From NCBI GenBank assembly GCA_003215555.1, contig QCKE01000008.1, positions 1 to 59,300 of the forward strand: a stretch of 59,300 nt of DNA. The letters run 5' to 3'. Of the stretch, positions 1-8,737 are shown piece after piece. The DNA is from Prochlorococcus sp. AG-409-K04. GTDB lineage: Bacteria > Cyanobacteriota > Cyanobacteriia > PCC-6307 > Cyanobiaceae. Position 1 is the first letter of the stretch. Each line of letters opens with the position of its first letter. The position numbers were made by a program, and so were the translations under genes. The notes under the pieces were generated by a model that worked only from the letters and a program-made list of their open reading frames with translations, ran no database searches and was not told where the DNA came from.

Positions 1-613
1 CTGGCAATTGACATAAAGAAGCAAAGAAGACAGCCCCAAGAAACAGGCTACCCACATCTCCCATAAAAAGTTTAGATGGATTCCAATTAAAAAGAAGAAA
101 AATAATTAAAGGCAATACTAAGAAGAAAAGCTCCGGGATATAACTGTATCCGATAGTAGACAGAATCACAGTCATTGTTCCTGCCAATAGTCCATCCATA
201 CCATCCATAAAATTTGAAAAGTTAATCAAAGAAATACCTAATATCAAAAGAAATATAAAAGATGGAATATATAACAATGTAGGAAGACTATTAAGTATAA
301 AGCAATATGATAAAAGGAAAGTTATAGTGATTGCTTGGACTAAAAAACGATACGTTTTTGGAATATCAAAAATATCATCCATTAGGCCAACTAAAGAAAG
401 TGGTATGCACGCTAAAGGCATATTCCATTCTGAAAATAAGAAGCAAAATGAACTAATAGTTAAAAATATTATTCCTCCTCCTGTAGTCTTAGGAACACTA
501 TGACTACTTCTACTATTAGGTAGATCTGAAAGGTATTTTCTTAAAATTTGATACGAAAAATATGTAAAAATGTAGCTAATGATTAAATAAATAATTATGT
601 TTATAAAGTTCAT
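1..613 (-). CDS. Undecaprenyl-phosphate sugar-1-phosphate transferase, WecA/WbpL-like, 3' end cut by window edge
   Basis: The first 204 residues are visible; the C-terminus lies beyond the left edge. It is a multi-span membrane protein of the MraY/WecA family, which transfers a HexNAc-1-phosphate onto undecaprenyl phosphate at the inner membrane to start glycan assembly. Visible motifs are NSRSSHSVP near residue 33, the Asp pair in GLMDD at 76-80, the family signature NFMDGMDGL at 134-142, and GDVGSLFLG at 185-193. The ATG start is at 613, and no in-frame stop occurs before the edge. It is the last gene seen in a minus-strand run behind an epimerase and a glycosyltransferase, an order familiar from WbpV/WbpL-type O-antigen loci. 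The exact sugar cannot be read from the sequence. Confidence 0.88.
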   Translation of the reverse strand, partial: MNFINIIIYLIISYIFTYFSYQILRKYLSDLPNSRSSHSVPKTTGGGIIFLTISSFCFLFSEWNMPLACIPLSLVGLMDDIFDIPKTYRFLVQAITITFLLSYCFILNSLPTLLYIPSFIFLLILGISLINFSNFMDGMDGLLAGTMTVILSTIGYSYIPELFFLVLPLIIFLLFNWNPSKLFMGDVGSLFLGAVFFASLCQLP

Positions 614-646
614 GGTAGTAATTGCAATTGAAAACTATAAAAGGAT

Positions 647-1579
647 CTATTTTCTTAATAAAAACCAATTAACAGTTTTTTCTATTCCCAAAGAAAAGTC
701 AATTGGTGGATACCAATTAACTAAAGAGTAAGTTTCTCTTGGATCAACTACTAATGAGCAAACTAATTTATTGAGTTGGGATTTTAGATCAACAAATAAT
801 GCAAAAAAAGAAAGTATACTAATAGGAAAATAAAATAGCCTGGTATTTTTACCAAGTAATTCTGATATATTATATATTAATTCCTTAGTAGACAATGGTT
901 TTGGATCAGAAATCAATAAAGTCCTACCCGCAACCATTTCATTTGAAATACATTTTTCTAAAAACATGACTAAGTTTTCAACATACATAAAAGATCTTGA
1001 GTTATTGACATTTAGAAGAGGTAAAGGATATCCACTATCAATAACTTTAATTAATTTGAAAAAATTTGCTTTTACTAAAGGTCCATATACTAAAGGAGGA
1101 CGAACAATAACAACTTGTAGGCTTGATTTTGATTCAATTAAACGAAGCTCTTTCTCTGCTAAATACTTTGAGATTGCATAAGAATCATTTGGATTCGGCT
1201 CTGAGTAATTATCAAACATGCTTTCATTATCATTAAATTCACCATTTACTTTTATAGAGCTTAAAAAAATCAACCTTTTAACACCACATTTGACACAATC
1301 TTCAGCAAGTCGCTTTGTTCCATCTATATTTACAGATCGATAGGATTCAAATGAAATTGATTTGTCTGACTTTTGATGGACTAATGATGCGCAATGAATT
1401 ACTACGTCAACTCCTTGAAGTATTTTTGAAAAATCAGTTTTGCCATTAATCCCTTGAACAAAAAACGACTCCGATGGAGATTTTCGTTGGATTAATGTCA
1501 GATCATAACTTAATGACGATAAATACTTAACTAAAAAAGAACCTATAAAACCATTGGCACCAGTAATTGCTATATTCAC
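647..1579 (-). CDS. NAD-dependent epimerase/dehydratase (extended SDR), likely UDP-HexNAc-modifying
   Basis: This 310-residue extended short-chain dehydrogenase has the NAD-binding GANGFIGS at residues 7-14 and the catalytic pair Y134/K138 in YAISK. A Ser sits upstream in LSSIKVNG. The family includes WbpV, FnlA and the lipid-linked GlcNAc 4-epimerase Gnu, which modify the sugar used by a neighbouring WecA/WbpL-type transferase. That pairing is present here, since the priming transferase begins 33 bases downstream. The start is GTG at 1579, because the nucleotide-binding motif follows at once and no upstream ATG is needed. Epimerase versus 4-ketoreductase cannot be settled from motifs alone. 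Confidence 0.8.
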   Translation of the reverse strand: MNIAITGANGFIGSFLVKYLSSLSYDLTLIQRKSPSESFFVQGINGKTDFSKILQGVDVVIHCASLVHQKSDKSISFESYRSVNIDGTKRLAEDCVKCGVKRLIFLSSIKVNGEFNDNESMFDNYSEPNPNDSYAISKYLAEKELRLIESKSSLQVVIVRPPLVYGPLVKANFFKLIKVIDSGYPLPLLNVNNSRSFMYVENLVMFLEKCISNEMVAGRTLLISDPKPLSTKELIYNISELLGKNTRLFYFPISILSFFALFVDLKSQLNKLVCSLVVDPRETYSLVNWYPPIDFSLGIEKTVNWFLLRK

Positions 1580-1583
1580 AATT

Positions 1584-2702
1584 TTAATCCTTAGTGGTTA
1601 AGCCCGAATATATATCAAGATGTTTATCAATAACAAAGTTTATATCATATTTTTCTAAAGCTAGGCACCTTGCTTGTTTACCCATTGAAATCAACAGATC
1701 AGGATTCAAAACTAGCCTTTTAATAGCATCAGATAAAGAATCTGGATCCCGCAATGGAACAATCTCGCCAGTCAATCCAGGAATGATTGCATCTCTACAT
1801 CCTGGAACATTAGTCGTAATTACAGGCCTACCGCATGCCGCAGCCTCCATTAAAACCTTAGGAAAACCTTCTCTATAAGAAGGCAAAACTACTAACGAAA
1901 CTTTTCCAAAAGTCTTAGATATATTTTCAGAATACCCCCAATACTCAAAATATTCATTATTTACCCAGAAATCAAGTTGTTCTTTAGTAATGCAAGCTGG
2001 ATTTCCAGAATCCAAGTTACCTACAACAACAAAACGTGCTAATTGCCTAAGTCTTTTAGCTGCCTCGACAAAATCCAATATACCTTTTGTAATTAGAAGT
2101 CTTGCAGGAAAAATAACGACGGGTGGATCTAGAGGAATTTGTTTTACAGAATACTTGGATAATTCAATACCAGAGCCCCTAATAATTGTAGATTTTTCTA
2201 TTGGTAAAGAAGAGATTTTTACTATAATACTTTGATCATCATTATTCTGAAAGATAACATTTATATGTTTGTGTTTAAATGCAAAATGGTACAAAATTGA
2301 AATTATTTTTTGCTTAAAGCTAGCCAGAATCCCACGATCTACAAAAATATGGCCCAATCCTGAAACAGAACATACTATTAAAGGTTTTACTTTCAAAAGA
2401 TGTAAAGATAAACAACCCAGCAAGACTGGTTTTATCGTAACAAGATGAATAACATCAGGCCTAAGAATTCTATTCAGTTCCCTTATTTCTAAAAGATTAT
2501 AAAAAACATCTAATAAATTATTTGCTTCTCGTGTCAATTTTAAAGGGTGAAGAATTAATCCCTCATCACATAAAAATTTCTCATATTTTGTGAAAGAGCA
2601 AGCCAAATGGACCTCATAACCTAATCTCAAAGCTTCCCTAGCGATGGGTAGCCTATGAGAAACAAAAAACCAATCAATATTCACTATGAAAAGAAGCTTC
2701 AA
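1584..2702 (-). CDS. Glycosyltransferase, GT4 family (PglA/WbpT-like)
   Basis: This GT-B fold glycosyltransferase of 372 residues would add a sugar from a nucleotide donor to a lipid-linked acceptor on the cytoplasmic face. The N-terminal half begins MKLLFIVNIDWFFVSHRLP, as in GT4 enzymes acting on undecaprenyl-diphosphate sugars such as PglA. The C-terminal half has the retaining E-x7-E motif at E278/E286 in the stretch REGFPKVLMEAAACG. The start codon is TTG at 2702; no ATG precedes it in a sensible place. It ends 4 bases before the epimerase, so the two are probably co-transcribed with the priming transferase. Donor and acceptor are unknown. Confidence 0.85.
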   Translation of the reverse strand: MKLLFIVNIDWFFVSHRLPIAREALRLGYEVHLACSFTKYEKFLCDEGLILHPLKLTREANNLLDVFYNLLEIRELNRILRPDVIHLVTIKPVLLGCLSLHLLKVKPLIVCSVSGLGHIFVDRGILASFKQKIISILYHFAFKHKHINVIFQNNDDQSIIVKISSLPIEKSTIIRGSGIELSKYSVKQIPLDPPVVIFPARLLITKGILDFVEAAKRLRQLARFVVVGNLDSGNPACITKEQLDFWVNNEYFEYWGYSENISKTFGKVSLVVLPSYREGFPKVLMEAAACGRPVITTNVPGCRDAIIPGLTGEIVPLRDPDSLSDAIKRLVLNPDLLISMGKQARCLALEKYDINFVIDKHLDIYSGLTTKD

Positions 2703-2806
2703 TAGTCACTAAATTATGCATTACTAAAATTATAAAGGCTGCTAAAGGTAAGTTGACAAAAATGAAATTTTTCATCTATTTTAGTTTTATTATTTTGAGG
2801 TAGATC

Positions 2807-4048
2807 TTGCTAATTGGTCTAATATTAATCGTTTTATCATTGAGTATAAGCTCACTAATACCAAAAGCACTAAAGCTTCACTATCTAATTGTAATAGGAG
2901 TAAGGATATTAATTGCTATATTAAATACAATAATAGGATTACCTGGAGGAATTAATGATTCTCCAGGACATTACACTAAAGCTGTAGCAATTGATAGCTA
3001 CATTGAAAAATTAATTGACGGTGATATTGGACTAATTGAATCGATACTTAGAGGGACAAGATCTCACGAATTAATACATGGTTTACTTCAAAAACTTACA
3101 TACCAACCATCGTATTTCGCTAGTCACTGTTTATCAATATTAATATCATCTTTAACTATATTGATTTTAATAAATCTATATCTTCTTTTTTCAAATCCTT
3201 CAAAGCTAGGGGGGCAAATATTAGTATTAATTTATGGGTTAGCACCATCTATTGCTACAAACCAAACTTATGTCCTGAGAGAGTGTTTTCAATCTTTTGT
3301 AATTTTATTTATAATATATATACCGATAAAATCCTTTAAAGGTAATAAAATAAAATTATACGAAAAAATAATTTATATACTTTCGATCATTCTAGGGATT
3401 TCATTACACTACATATTCTTGCTATTTGTACCTATTATTTTCTTATCAACTTATGGCTATCAAAATAAATTATTATCCATATACCAGTTTAAAAAAATAT
3501 TGAACCTAAAATTATCACCGCGCATATTATACCTTCTATTAACTATTCTTTTAACATTCAGCTTAGTATATTTTGTAATTGAATATTCAGTTATAAATTA
3601 CATCCTAGAACAAGTACCGTTAGAAACTGCTGCTGAATTTCTGGAAGGTTCTGAAAGCGATGGTATGCAAGCAGCTGCAACATATGGGAATTATGTAACG
3701 CCTGACAATCCTTTTTCCATTGTTATGCAATTCTTAGCTTACATTGTCGCTCCATTAGGATTTAGCTATAGGATAACAGACTTAATTATATATCCAGAAA
3801 GATTATTTACCCTATTTACATTATTCATATATCTAAGAAATAGAAATTTAGCTTTATATTTTGAAAAAAAATCCATAGATTTGATGATATTAATTTGGTT
3901 TTTTATAAATTTTGCTTACAGCCTAGGGACAACAAACTGGGGTACAGCTTCTAGACATCAGGTTGTAAGTTTCGCTTTAATTTTACTCCCTTTTATCTAT
4001 TTAAAATTCAACAAGAAAATATCTAAATCATCTAAGATTGAGTATTAG
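2807..4048 (+). CDS. Polytopic membrane protein, candidate Wzy-like polymerase
   Basis: This 413-residue protein is dominated by hydrophobic segments, roughly ten, with a soluble loop near residues 275-305. I do not recognise a named family. Its size, topology and position among glycosyltransferases fit an O-antigen polymerase, but no diagnostic motif exists, so this is inference. The start is TTG at 2807: an in-frame TAG at 2801 excludes anything upstream, and a GAGG at 2797-2800 gives a Shine-Dalgarno at 6-base spacing. It is transcribed against its neighbours and ends only 12 bases from the convergent asparagine synthetase. Confidence 0.7.
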   Translation: MLIGLILIVLSLSISSLIPKALKLHYLIVIGVRILIAILNTIIGLPGGINDSPGHYTKAVAIDSYIEKLIDGDIGLIESILRGTRSHELIHGLLQKLTYQPSYFASHCLSILISSLTILILINLYLLFSNPSKLGGQILVLIYGLAPSIATNQTYVLRECFQSFVILFIIYIPIKSFKGNKIKLYEKIIYILSIILGISLHYIFLLFVPIIFLSTYGYQNKLLSIYQFKKILNLKLSPRILYLLLTILLTFSLVYFVIEYSVINYILEQVPLETAAEFLEGSESDGMQAAATYGNYVTPDNPFSIVMQFLAYIVAPLGFSYRITDLIIYPERLFTLFTLFIYLRNRNLALYFEKKSIDLMILIWFFINFAYSLGTTNWGTASRHQVVSFALILLPFIYLKFNKKISKSSKIEY

Positions 4049-4060
4049 ATATAAAATAAA

Positions 4061-6040
4061 TTAAGTTTCGATATATTTTTCTTGCCAAGCTTGCCACATT
4101 AATATATTCCAAAGTATAGAAGAATTATCTGCTCTAGCTTCTATATGATCTAAAAATAACTTGTCAACAACATCATGATTAAATTTTCCCTCCTTTATTA
4201 TGCGACTAGGGTTTAGAAGTTCTTGTGCCCATGGTCTCAAGGGACCTGATAAAAAGCTTGATAAGGGTATAGCAAATCCACTTTTAGGCTTTTCAGTTAA
4301 TTTTACTGGAATATATTTTTTCAATATTTCTCTTAAAATCCATTTACCTTTCATTCCTCGTATTTTCATAGAAAGTGGTAGTTTCCATGAGAATTCCGCT
4401 ACACGATGATCTAGAAATGGAGCTCTAGTTTCTAGTCCAACTCCCATTGCTGCTCTATCAACTTTTACCAAAATGTCATCCGGCAAATATGTCAATGTAT
4501 CGTATATCATCATTCGTGATGAAAAATTAAAAGATGAAAAAGGTTTGGTTATTTTATAGAGCACTGATTCTTGGTAACTATTATTTAACAAGTAATTATA
4601 CTTGCTAGATAAAATTGAAGAAATATCTTGGCACTGACTAATCATTGAGAAATAATATTGTTCTTCGGAATTAAAATAATTTAAAGAATTAATTAACCTG
4701 CTAAACTTACTACCTAAGTGTTTTATAGAAATTAAATCCCCAAATACATTTAGTAACTCTGAATTAATTTTTTTGCCTACTTTAGCTGCTGTTGGAATCA
4801 AGTATGAAGGAAGATATTTTATAGTATTGAATAATTTAGGAGCAAATATATGGCGATTATATCCACCAAATAATTCATCGCCTCCATCACCACTAAGGGC
4901 AACTGTTAAACCAGATTCCCTAGCCTTTTTAGAAATTAAATAAGTTGGAATTTGAGATGAATCAGCAAATGGCTCAGCATATAAATCCGATAGATAAGGG
5001 ATAATTTCCAAGGCATCATTACTGGTCAAAAGAATCTCTGTATGATTAGTACCTATACTTTTGGAAATTTCCCTTGCTGTATCTGCTTCACTAAATCTTG
5101 AATCTTCAAATCCTATTGTAAATGAATTTACATTGCGTGAAGATACATTTTGCAACAAGGCTGCAATAAGAGATGAATCTATTCCACCAGAAAGAAAAAC
5201 TCCCAAAGGAACATCAGCTTTACCTTGATCAATTAATATTTTTTTTAGTAAATCCTCTAAGTATGATATAGCAATATTCTCATGATCAAAACTCTTATTT
5301 GCAGAAGTACTAAATATAGATTCCATAGACCACCAATTTCTACTTTCAGGAAGACCATTAGAAATATCAAGAGGTAATTTTAATGAGATCATATGACCAG
5401 GAGCTAACTTATAAATATCAGAGAATATTGAGTAAGGAGAAGGGACATAAGACAAGCGAAGATAATTTTGAAAAGAGATATCATTAATTTGATTATTAAA
5501 ATATGGATAAGTTTTAATTGCTTTAAGATCTGATGCGAAAACAAATGAACGATTTACACCTGAACCACTTAATCCCCAATAAAGAGGTTTTTCACCAAAT
5601 CGATCTCTAATCAAATGGAAGGTATTGCTTCTCTTATCAAGCAATGTGAATGCAAACATACCATGTGACTTATGTAGTGTTTCTTTTAAACCAAAAACTT
5701 CTATAGCTTCTAAAAATATTTCAGTATCAGAACTACCTCTCCATTTTATTTCTGATTTATTTAACTCAATAGATTTCTTTAATTGTATATGATTATATAT
5801 TTCTCCATTCAAACATATAACATACCTTCCTGAAGAAGAAACCATAGGCTGATGGCCCGCTTCTGATAAGTCAAAGATAGATAACCTTTCATGTGCAAAA
5901 GCAATACTCAGTTTTTCAGAAGTAAATATTCCAAAATCATCAGGGCCTCTATAAGAAATAGATTTTCCCATTGAGTTTGCAATTTTTACTAGATTAAAAT
6001 CTGCTTTAGGAAGAGATGCCAAACCAGCTATTCCGCACAT
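4061..6040 (-). CDS. asnB: Asparagine synthase (glutamine-hydrolysing)
   Basis: This is a full-length 659-residue class II amidotransferase. The N-terminal Ntn glutaminase domain begins MCGIAG, so Cys2 is available as nucleophile after Met removal, and LNGEIYNH lies at 78-84. The C-terminal ATP-pyrophosphatase domain has SGGIDS at 284-289. The family makes asparagine or amidates other carboxylates, and AsnB-like genes are frequent in surface-polysaccharide loci, where they may amidate uronic acids. Here it lies inside the island next to sugar genes, not among amino-acid genes, so a uronamide role is possible. A second, altered homologue lies at 11.8-13.3 kb. Confidence 0.93.
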   Translation of the reverse strand: MCGIAGLASLPKADFNLVKIANSMGKSISYRGPDDFGIFTSEKLSIAFAHERLSIFDLSEAGHQPMVSSSGRYVICLNGEIYNHIQLKKSIELNKSEIKWRGSSDTEIFLEAIEVFGLKETLHKSHGMFAFTLLDKRSNTFHLIRDRFGEKPLYWGLSGSGVNRSFVFASDLKAIKTYPYFNNQINDISFQNYLRLSYVPSPYSIFSDIYKLAPGHMISLKLPLDISNGLPESRNWWSMESIFSTSANKSFDHENIAISYLEDLLKKILIDQGKADVPLGVFLSGGIDSSLIAALLQNVSSRNVNSFTIGFEDSRFSEADTAREISKSIGTNHTEILLTSNDALEIIPYLSDLYAEPFADSSQIPTYLISKKARESGLTVALSGDGGDELFGGYNRHIFAPKLFNTIKYLPSYLIPTAAKVGKKINSELLNVFGDLISIKHLGSKFSRLINSLNYFNSEEQYYFSMISQCQDISSILSSKYNYLLNNSYQESVLYKITKPFSSFNFSSRMMIYDTLTYLPDDILVKVDRAAMGVGLETRAPFLDHRVAEFSWKLPLSMKIRGMKGKWILREILKKYIPVKLTEKPKSGFAIPLSSFLSGPLRPWAQELLNPSRIIKEGKFNHDVVDKLFLDHIEARADNSSILWNILMWQAWQEKYIET

Positions 6041-6168
6041 TCAAATAAATCATTAATTATTACAATTTTAGTATATAAATGCTTAAATATAAAACAAATA
6101 AATAATTTTTATTTAAGCAAATAAAATATTCAAAACATTATTTTCATTAAACACAAATCCAATTATAT

Positions 6169-6981
6169 TTATTTAAGGTTGCTAAACTTTGTCATATCAG
6201 CCCAAAAACCCTGAGACTCATCTTTACGATCAGGTACTTTTCCGAACTCAAGCTTTATTTTGGAATTTGATTGAAAAACTACTTTTTCTGCAAAATCTTT
6301 TATTGATGTAGGGTAACCTGAACCTCCATTATAAATTCCACTTGCTTTGGAATTCGTTGCCAAAGCAATCAATTGCTTAGCGATTTCATCAACTGGAACA
6401 AAATCTCTCAATTGATTTCCTGATGTCAATTTAAAAACTTTCGATTTGGAAAAGATTGCTCTTCTTAAAGATGGATATAAGGATTTTTCATTTTGTCCTT
6501 GTCCATATACATAAAATATTCTAAGCCAGGAAAAATTAACATTATTAATTCCACATTTTATCTCTGAATATCTTCTCAAAGTATCTTTAGCAATTGAATA
6601 AAGATTTTGAGGGTTTGTAGGAAATTTTTCTTTTATACTTCCATCAACACAACCATACTCATAACATGTACCTGCTATTACAATTTTTTCAATACCAGCT
6701 TTAATAAGGTTATCTAGAAGAGCAATCGAATTAGGAAGATTTTTTGTGAGATGGTGATCAGAATTATAATTAGGTAAACCTGGCCAACTCAATAGAATAA
6801 CAATTTTAGGTTTATTTTTAATCATATCAACCCAACTATTTCTTTCATATAAATCAAAATAATAATCATTATAATTAGCCTTATTGCTACTCCAAAATAC
6901 TAAATTATTATCAATATTTAAACGTTTTATTGCACTACCAATAAAACCACCACTTCCTATTAAATGAATAGTTTCTATCAT
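6169..6981 (-). CDS. NAD(P)-dependent SDR, probable CDP-4-keto-hexose reductase
   Basis: This extended SDR of about 270 residues has a nucleotide-binding HLIGSGGFIGS at the N-terminus, the segment GTCYEYG, and a YSIAK active-site pair. I chose the ATG at 6981, which overlaps the TGA of the upstream methyltransferase in an ATGA arrangement; a TTG three codons earlier is possible but weaker. It is the last gene of a five-gene CDP-sugar operon that already has a cytidylyltransferase, a 4,6-dehydratase, a 3,5-epimerase and a C-methyltransferase, and it fills the only missing step, reduction of the 4-keto group. The stereochemistry of the product cannot be inferred. Confidence 0.75.
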   Translation of the reverse strand: MIETIHLIGSGGFIGSAIKRLNIDNNLVFWSSNKANYNDYYFDLYERNSWVDMIKNKPKIVILLSWPGLPNYNSDHHLTKNLPNSIALLDNLIKAGIEKIVIAGTCYEYGCVDGSIKEKFPTNPQNLYSIAKDTLRRYSEIKCGINNVNFSWLRIFYVYGQGQNEKSLYPSLRRAIFSKSKVFKLTSGNQLRDFVPVDEIAKQLIALATNSKASGIYNGGSGYPTSIKDFAEKVVFQSNSKIKLEFGKVPDRKDESQGFWADMTKFSNLK

Positions 6982-8207
6982 GAATTCCAATATTTTATTT
7001 CAGGAATCGCTGTAACAAGATCATATCCTTTTAATTGAACCCTTAATTCTTGCAAAATATTCCAAGGTAACACTAATAAAGTATCAGGAGAAATTTGTGC
7101 AATCAATTCAGGAGAAACGATTGGAATGTGACTTCCTGGAAGAAATTTACCTTGTTTACTCTTAGCTTTATCCACAACATAAGGTAGAAGGTCATCCTTG
7201 ATGCCTGCAAAGTTTAACAATGTATTCCCTTTAGCGGCTGCACCGTAGGCAATAACTTTTTGCTTTTTCTTCAAAGAGCTAAGAAGAAAATCAAGTAAAT
7301 CATGCTTTGCTTTGATAGCTCTATTTTGAAAATCGTTATAAACTGATAATGACTGCAAACCAAAATCTTCTTCCTTGTTCAAAAGATCTAGTACTCTTTG
7401 ATTAGGTTCAGATTGACTTAAATGTGTTAACCATACCCGCAAACTTCCTCCATGTGTATTTAAAGTTTCCACATCTTCAACAATTAATCCATTCTGATAA
7501 GCTATTAATGAAAAAGTATATAAACTAAAATAACTAAAATGTTCATGATAAATAGTATCAAATTGATTAAATTTTAAGAGTGAGTAAAGGTGAGGGAATT
7601 CTATAGAAGCTCTTCCGAGTGGCTTAAGCAAGTTTGCAATACCCCTAATAAAATCATTTATATCAGGAACATGAGCTGCAACATTATTAGCAATTATTAA
7701 ATCTGCGCCCTGCTCGCATAATGGTTCATCAGATTGAAGCTCTTTAGAAAACTCATAATTAAAAAATCGCTTCAATGTTTTTATGCCTTTTGAAATCGCA
7801 ATTTCAGCTGTAAGTTTTGTTGGCTCTATTCCCAGACAGGGTATATTAGAAGATTTAAAATACTGCAGTAAGTAACCATCATTACTTGCTATTTCCACAA
7901 CAAGGCTATTTTGATTAAGTTTCAGATCTTGAATTGACTTATAAGCAAAATTTTTAGAATGATTTATCCAAGATTCCGAAGTACTAGATAAGTAAGCATA
8001 ATTAGGGGTAAACAGTTTTTCTGGGGCCACATGTTCTGGCAATTGAAATAACCAACATGATTCACATACAAATACCTTCATTGGATACTTGGTCTCGGGT
8101 AAAGATAATTGAGATTTATCTAAATAAGCATTACTGGGTGGTTGATGCCCAAGATCAATAACTTGCTTAGAAAGTTTTGATTTACAATGACGACACAAGT
8201 AAGTCAT
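6978..8207 (-). CDS. SAM-dependent sugar C-methyltransferase (TylCIII-type)
   Basis: The 409-residue protein has the three-part layout of NDP-hexose 3-C-methyltransferases. An N-terminal zinc-binding domain carries CxxC pairs at C5/C8 and C48/C51, a Rossmann SAM domain has VEIASNDG at 104-111, and a C-terminal domain contains YGAAAKGNTLLN. Such enzymes methylate C3 of 4-keto-6-deoxyhexoses in the mycarose and related pathways. It starts at an ATG 2 bases after the epimerase gene and overlaps the downstream reductase by 4 bases, so translation is probably coupled. Position inside an rfbF-rfbG operon implies a CDP-linked substrate, which is inference. Confidence 0.88.
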   Translation of the reverse strand: MTYLCRHCKSKLSKQVIDLGHQPPSNAYLDKSQLSLPETKYPMKVFVCESCWLFQLPEHVAPEKLFTPNYAYLSSTSESWINHSKNFAYKSIQDLKLNQNSLVVEIASNDGYLLQYFKSSNIPCLGIEPTKLTAEIAISKGIKTLKRFFNYEFSKELQSDEPLCEQGADLIIANNVAAHVPDINDFIRGIANLLKPLGRASIEFPHLYSLLKFNQFDTIYHEHFSYFSLYTFSLIAYQNGLIVEDVETLNTHGGSLRVWLTHLSQSEPNQRVLDLLNKEEDFGLQSLSVYNDFQNRAIKAKHDLLDFLLSSLKKKQKVIAYGAAAKGNTLLNFAGIKDDLLPYVVDKAKSKQGKFLPGSHIPIVSPELIAQISPDTLLVLPWNILQELRVQLKGYDLVTAIPEIKYWNS

Positions 8208-8209
8208 AT

Positions 8210-8737
8210 TTACTTAAACAAGGGAAGGTTTTTATCTTTCTCACTAATTTGAGAAATTGGCATAGGCCAAGCTATGGATAAAGTTGGATCATCCCAACGT
8301 ATACCAGTATCGTATTTAGGTTTCCATTCTTGAGAATGAAGATAAAGAAGTTCACTAGATTCTTCAAGAACTTGGAATCCATGAGCACATCCAGGTGGGA
8401 TAAAAACTGAATTTGCCTTACTTCCAGACAATTCTAAAGAGCACCATCTTCCATAAGTATTAGAATCTTGTCTAAGGTCGACAATAACATCCCAAACTTT
8501 CCCCTTCAAACATCTTACTAATTTAGCTTCAGAATAAGGATCTAATTGATAATGAAGACCTCGAATTGAACCAACAGTTTTAGTATGACTTAAATTAATT
8601 TGAACAATAGGATTAGATCCCCATGTTTCTAAAAATTTCCCTTCATAACTACGATAAATATTTAGAAAAAAACCTCTTTCATCTTCAAAACATGTTGAAG
8701 TGATTTCAAATACTCCTTTAATATCAAGTTTATGCAT
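8210..8737 (-). CDS. RmlC-like NDP-4-keto-6-deoxyhexose 3,5-epimerase
   Basis: The cupin-fold protein of 175 residues aligns in register with RmlC. The base His is H62 in RGLHYQ, K72 follows, and the acid Tyr is Y132. The second Tyr of the usual YY pair (Tyr138 in RmlC) is Trp138 here. The family epimerises C3 and/or C5 of 4-keto-6-deoxy sugars. It lies in the CDP-sugar operon, overlaps rfbG by 8 bases, and is followed by the C-methyltransferase. The Trp substitution may narrow the reaction to a single carbon, as in the single-carbon epimerases of antibiotic sugar pathways, but this needs assay. Confidence 0.87.
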   Translation of the reverse strand: MHKLDIKGVFEITSTCFEDERGFFLNIYRSYEGKFLETWGSNPIVQINLSHTKTVGSIRGLHYQLDPYSEAKLVRCLKGKVWDVIVDLRQDSNTYGRWCSLELSGSKANSVFIPPGCAHGFQVLEESSELLYLHSQEWKPKYDTGIRWDDPTLSIAWPMPISQISEKDKNLPLFK

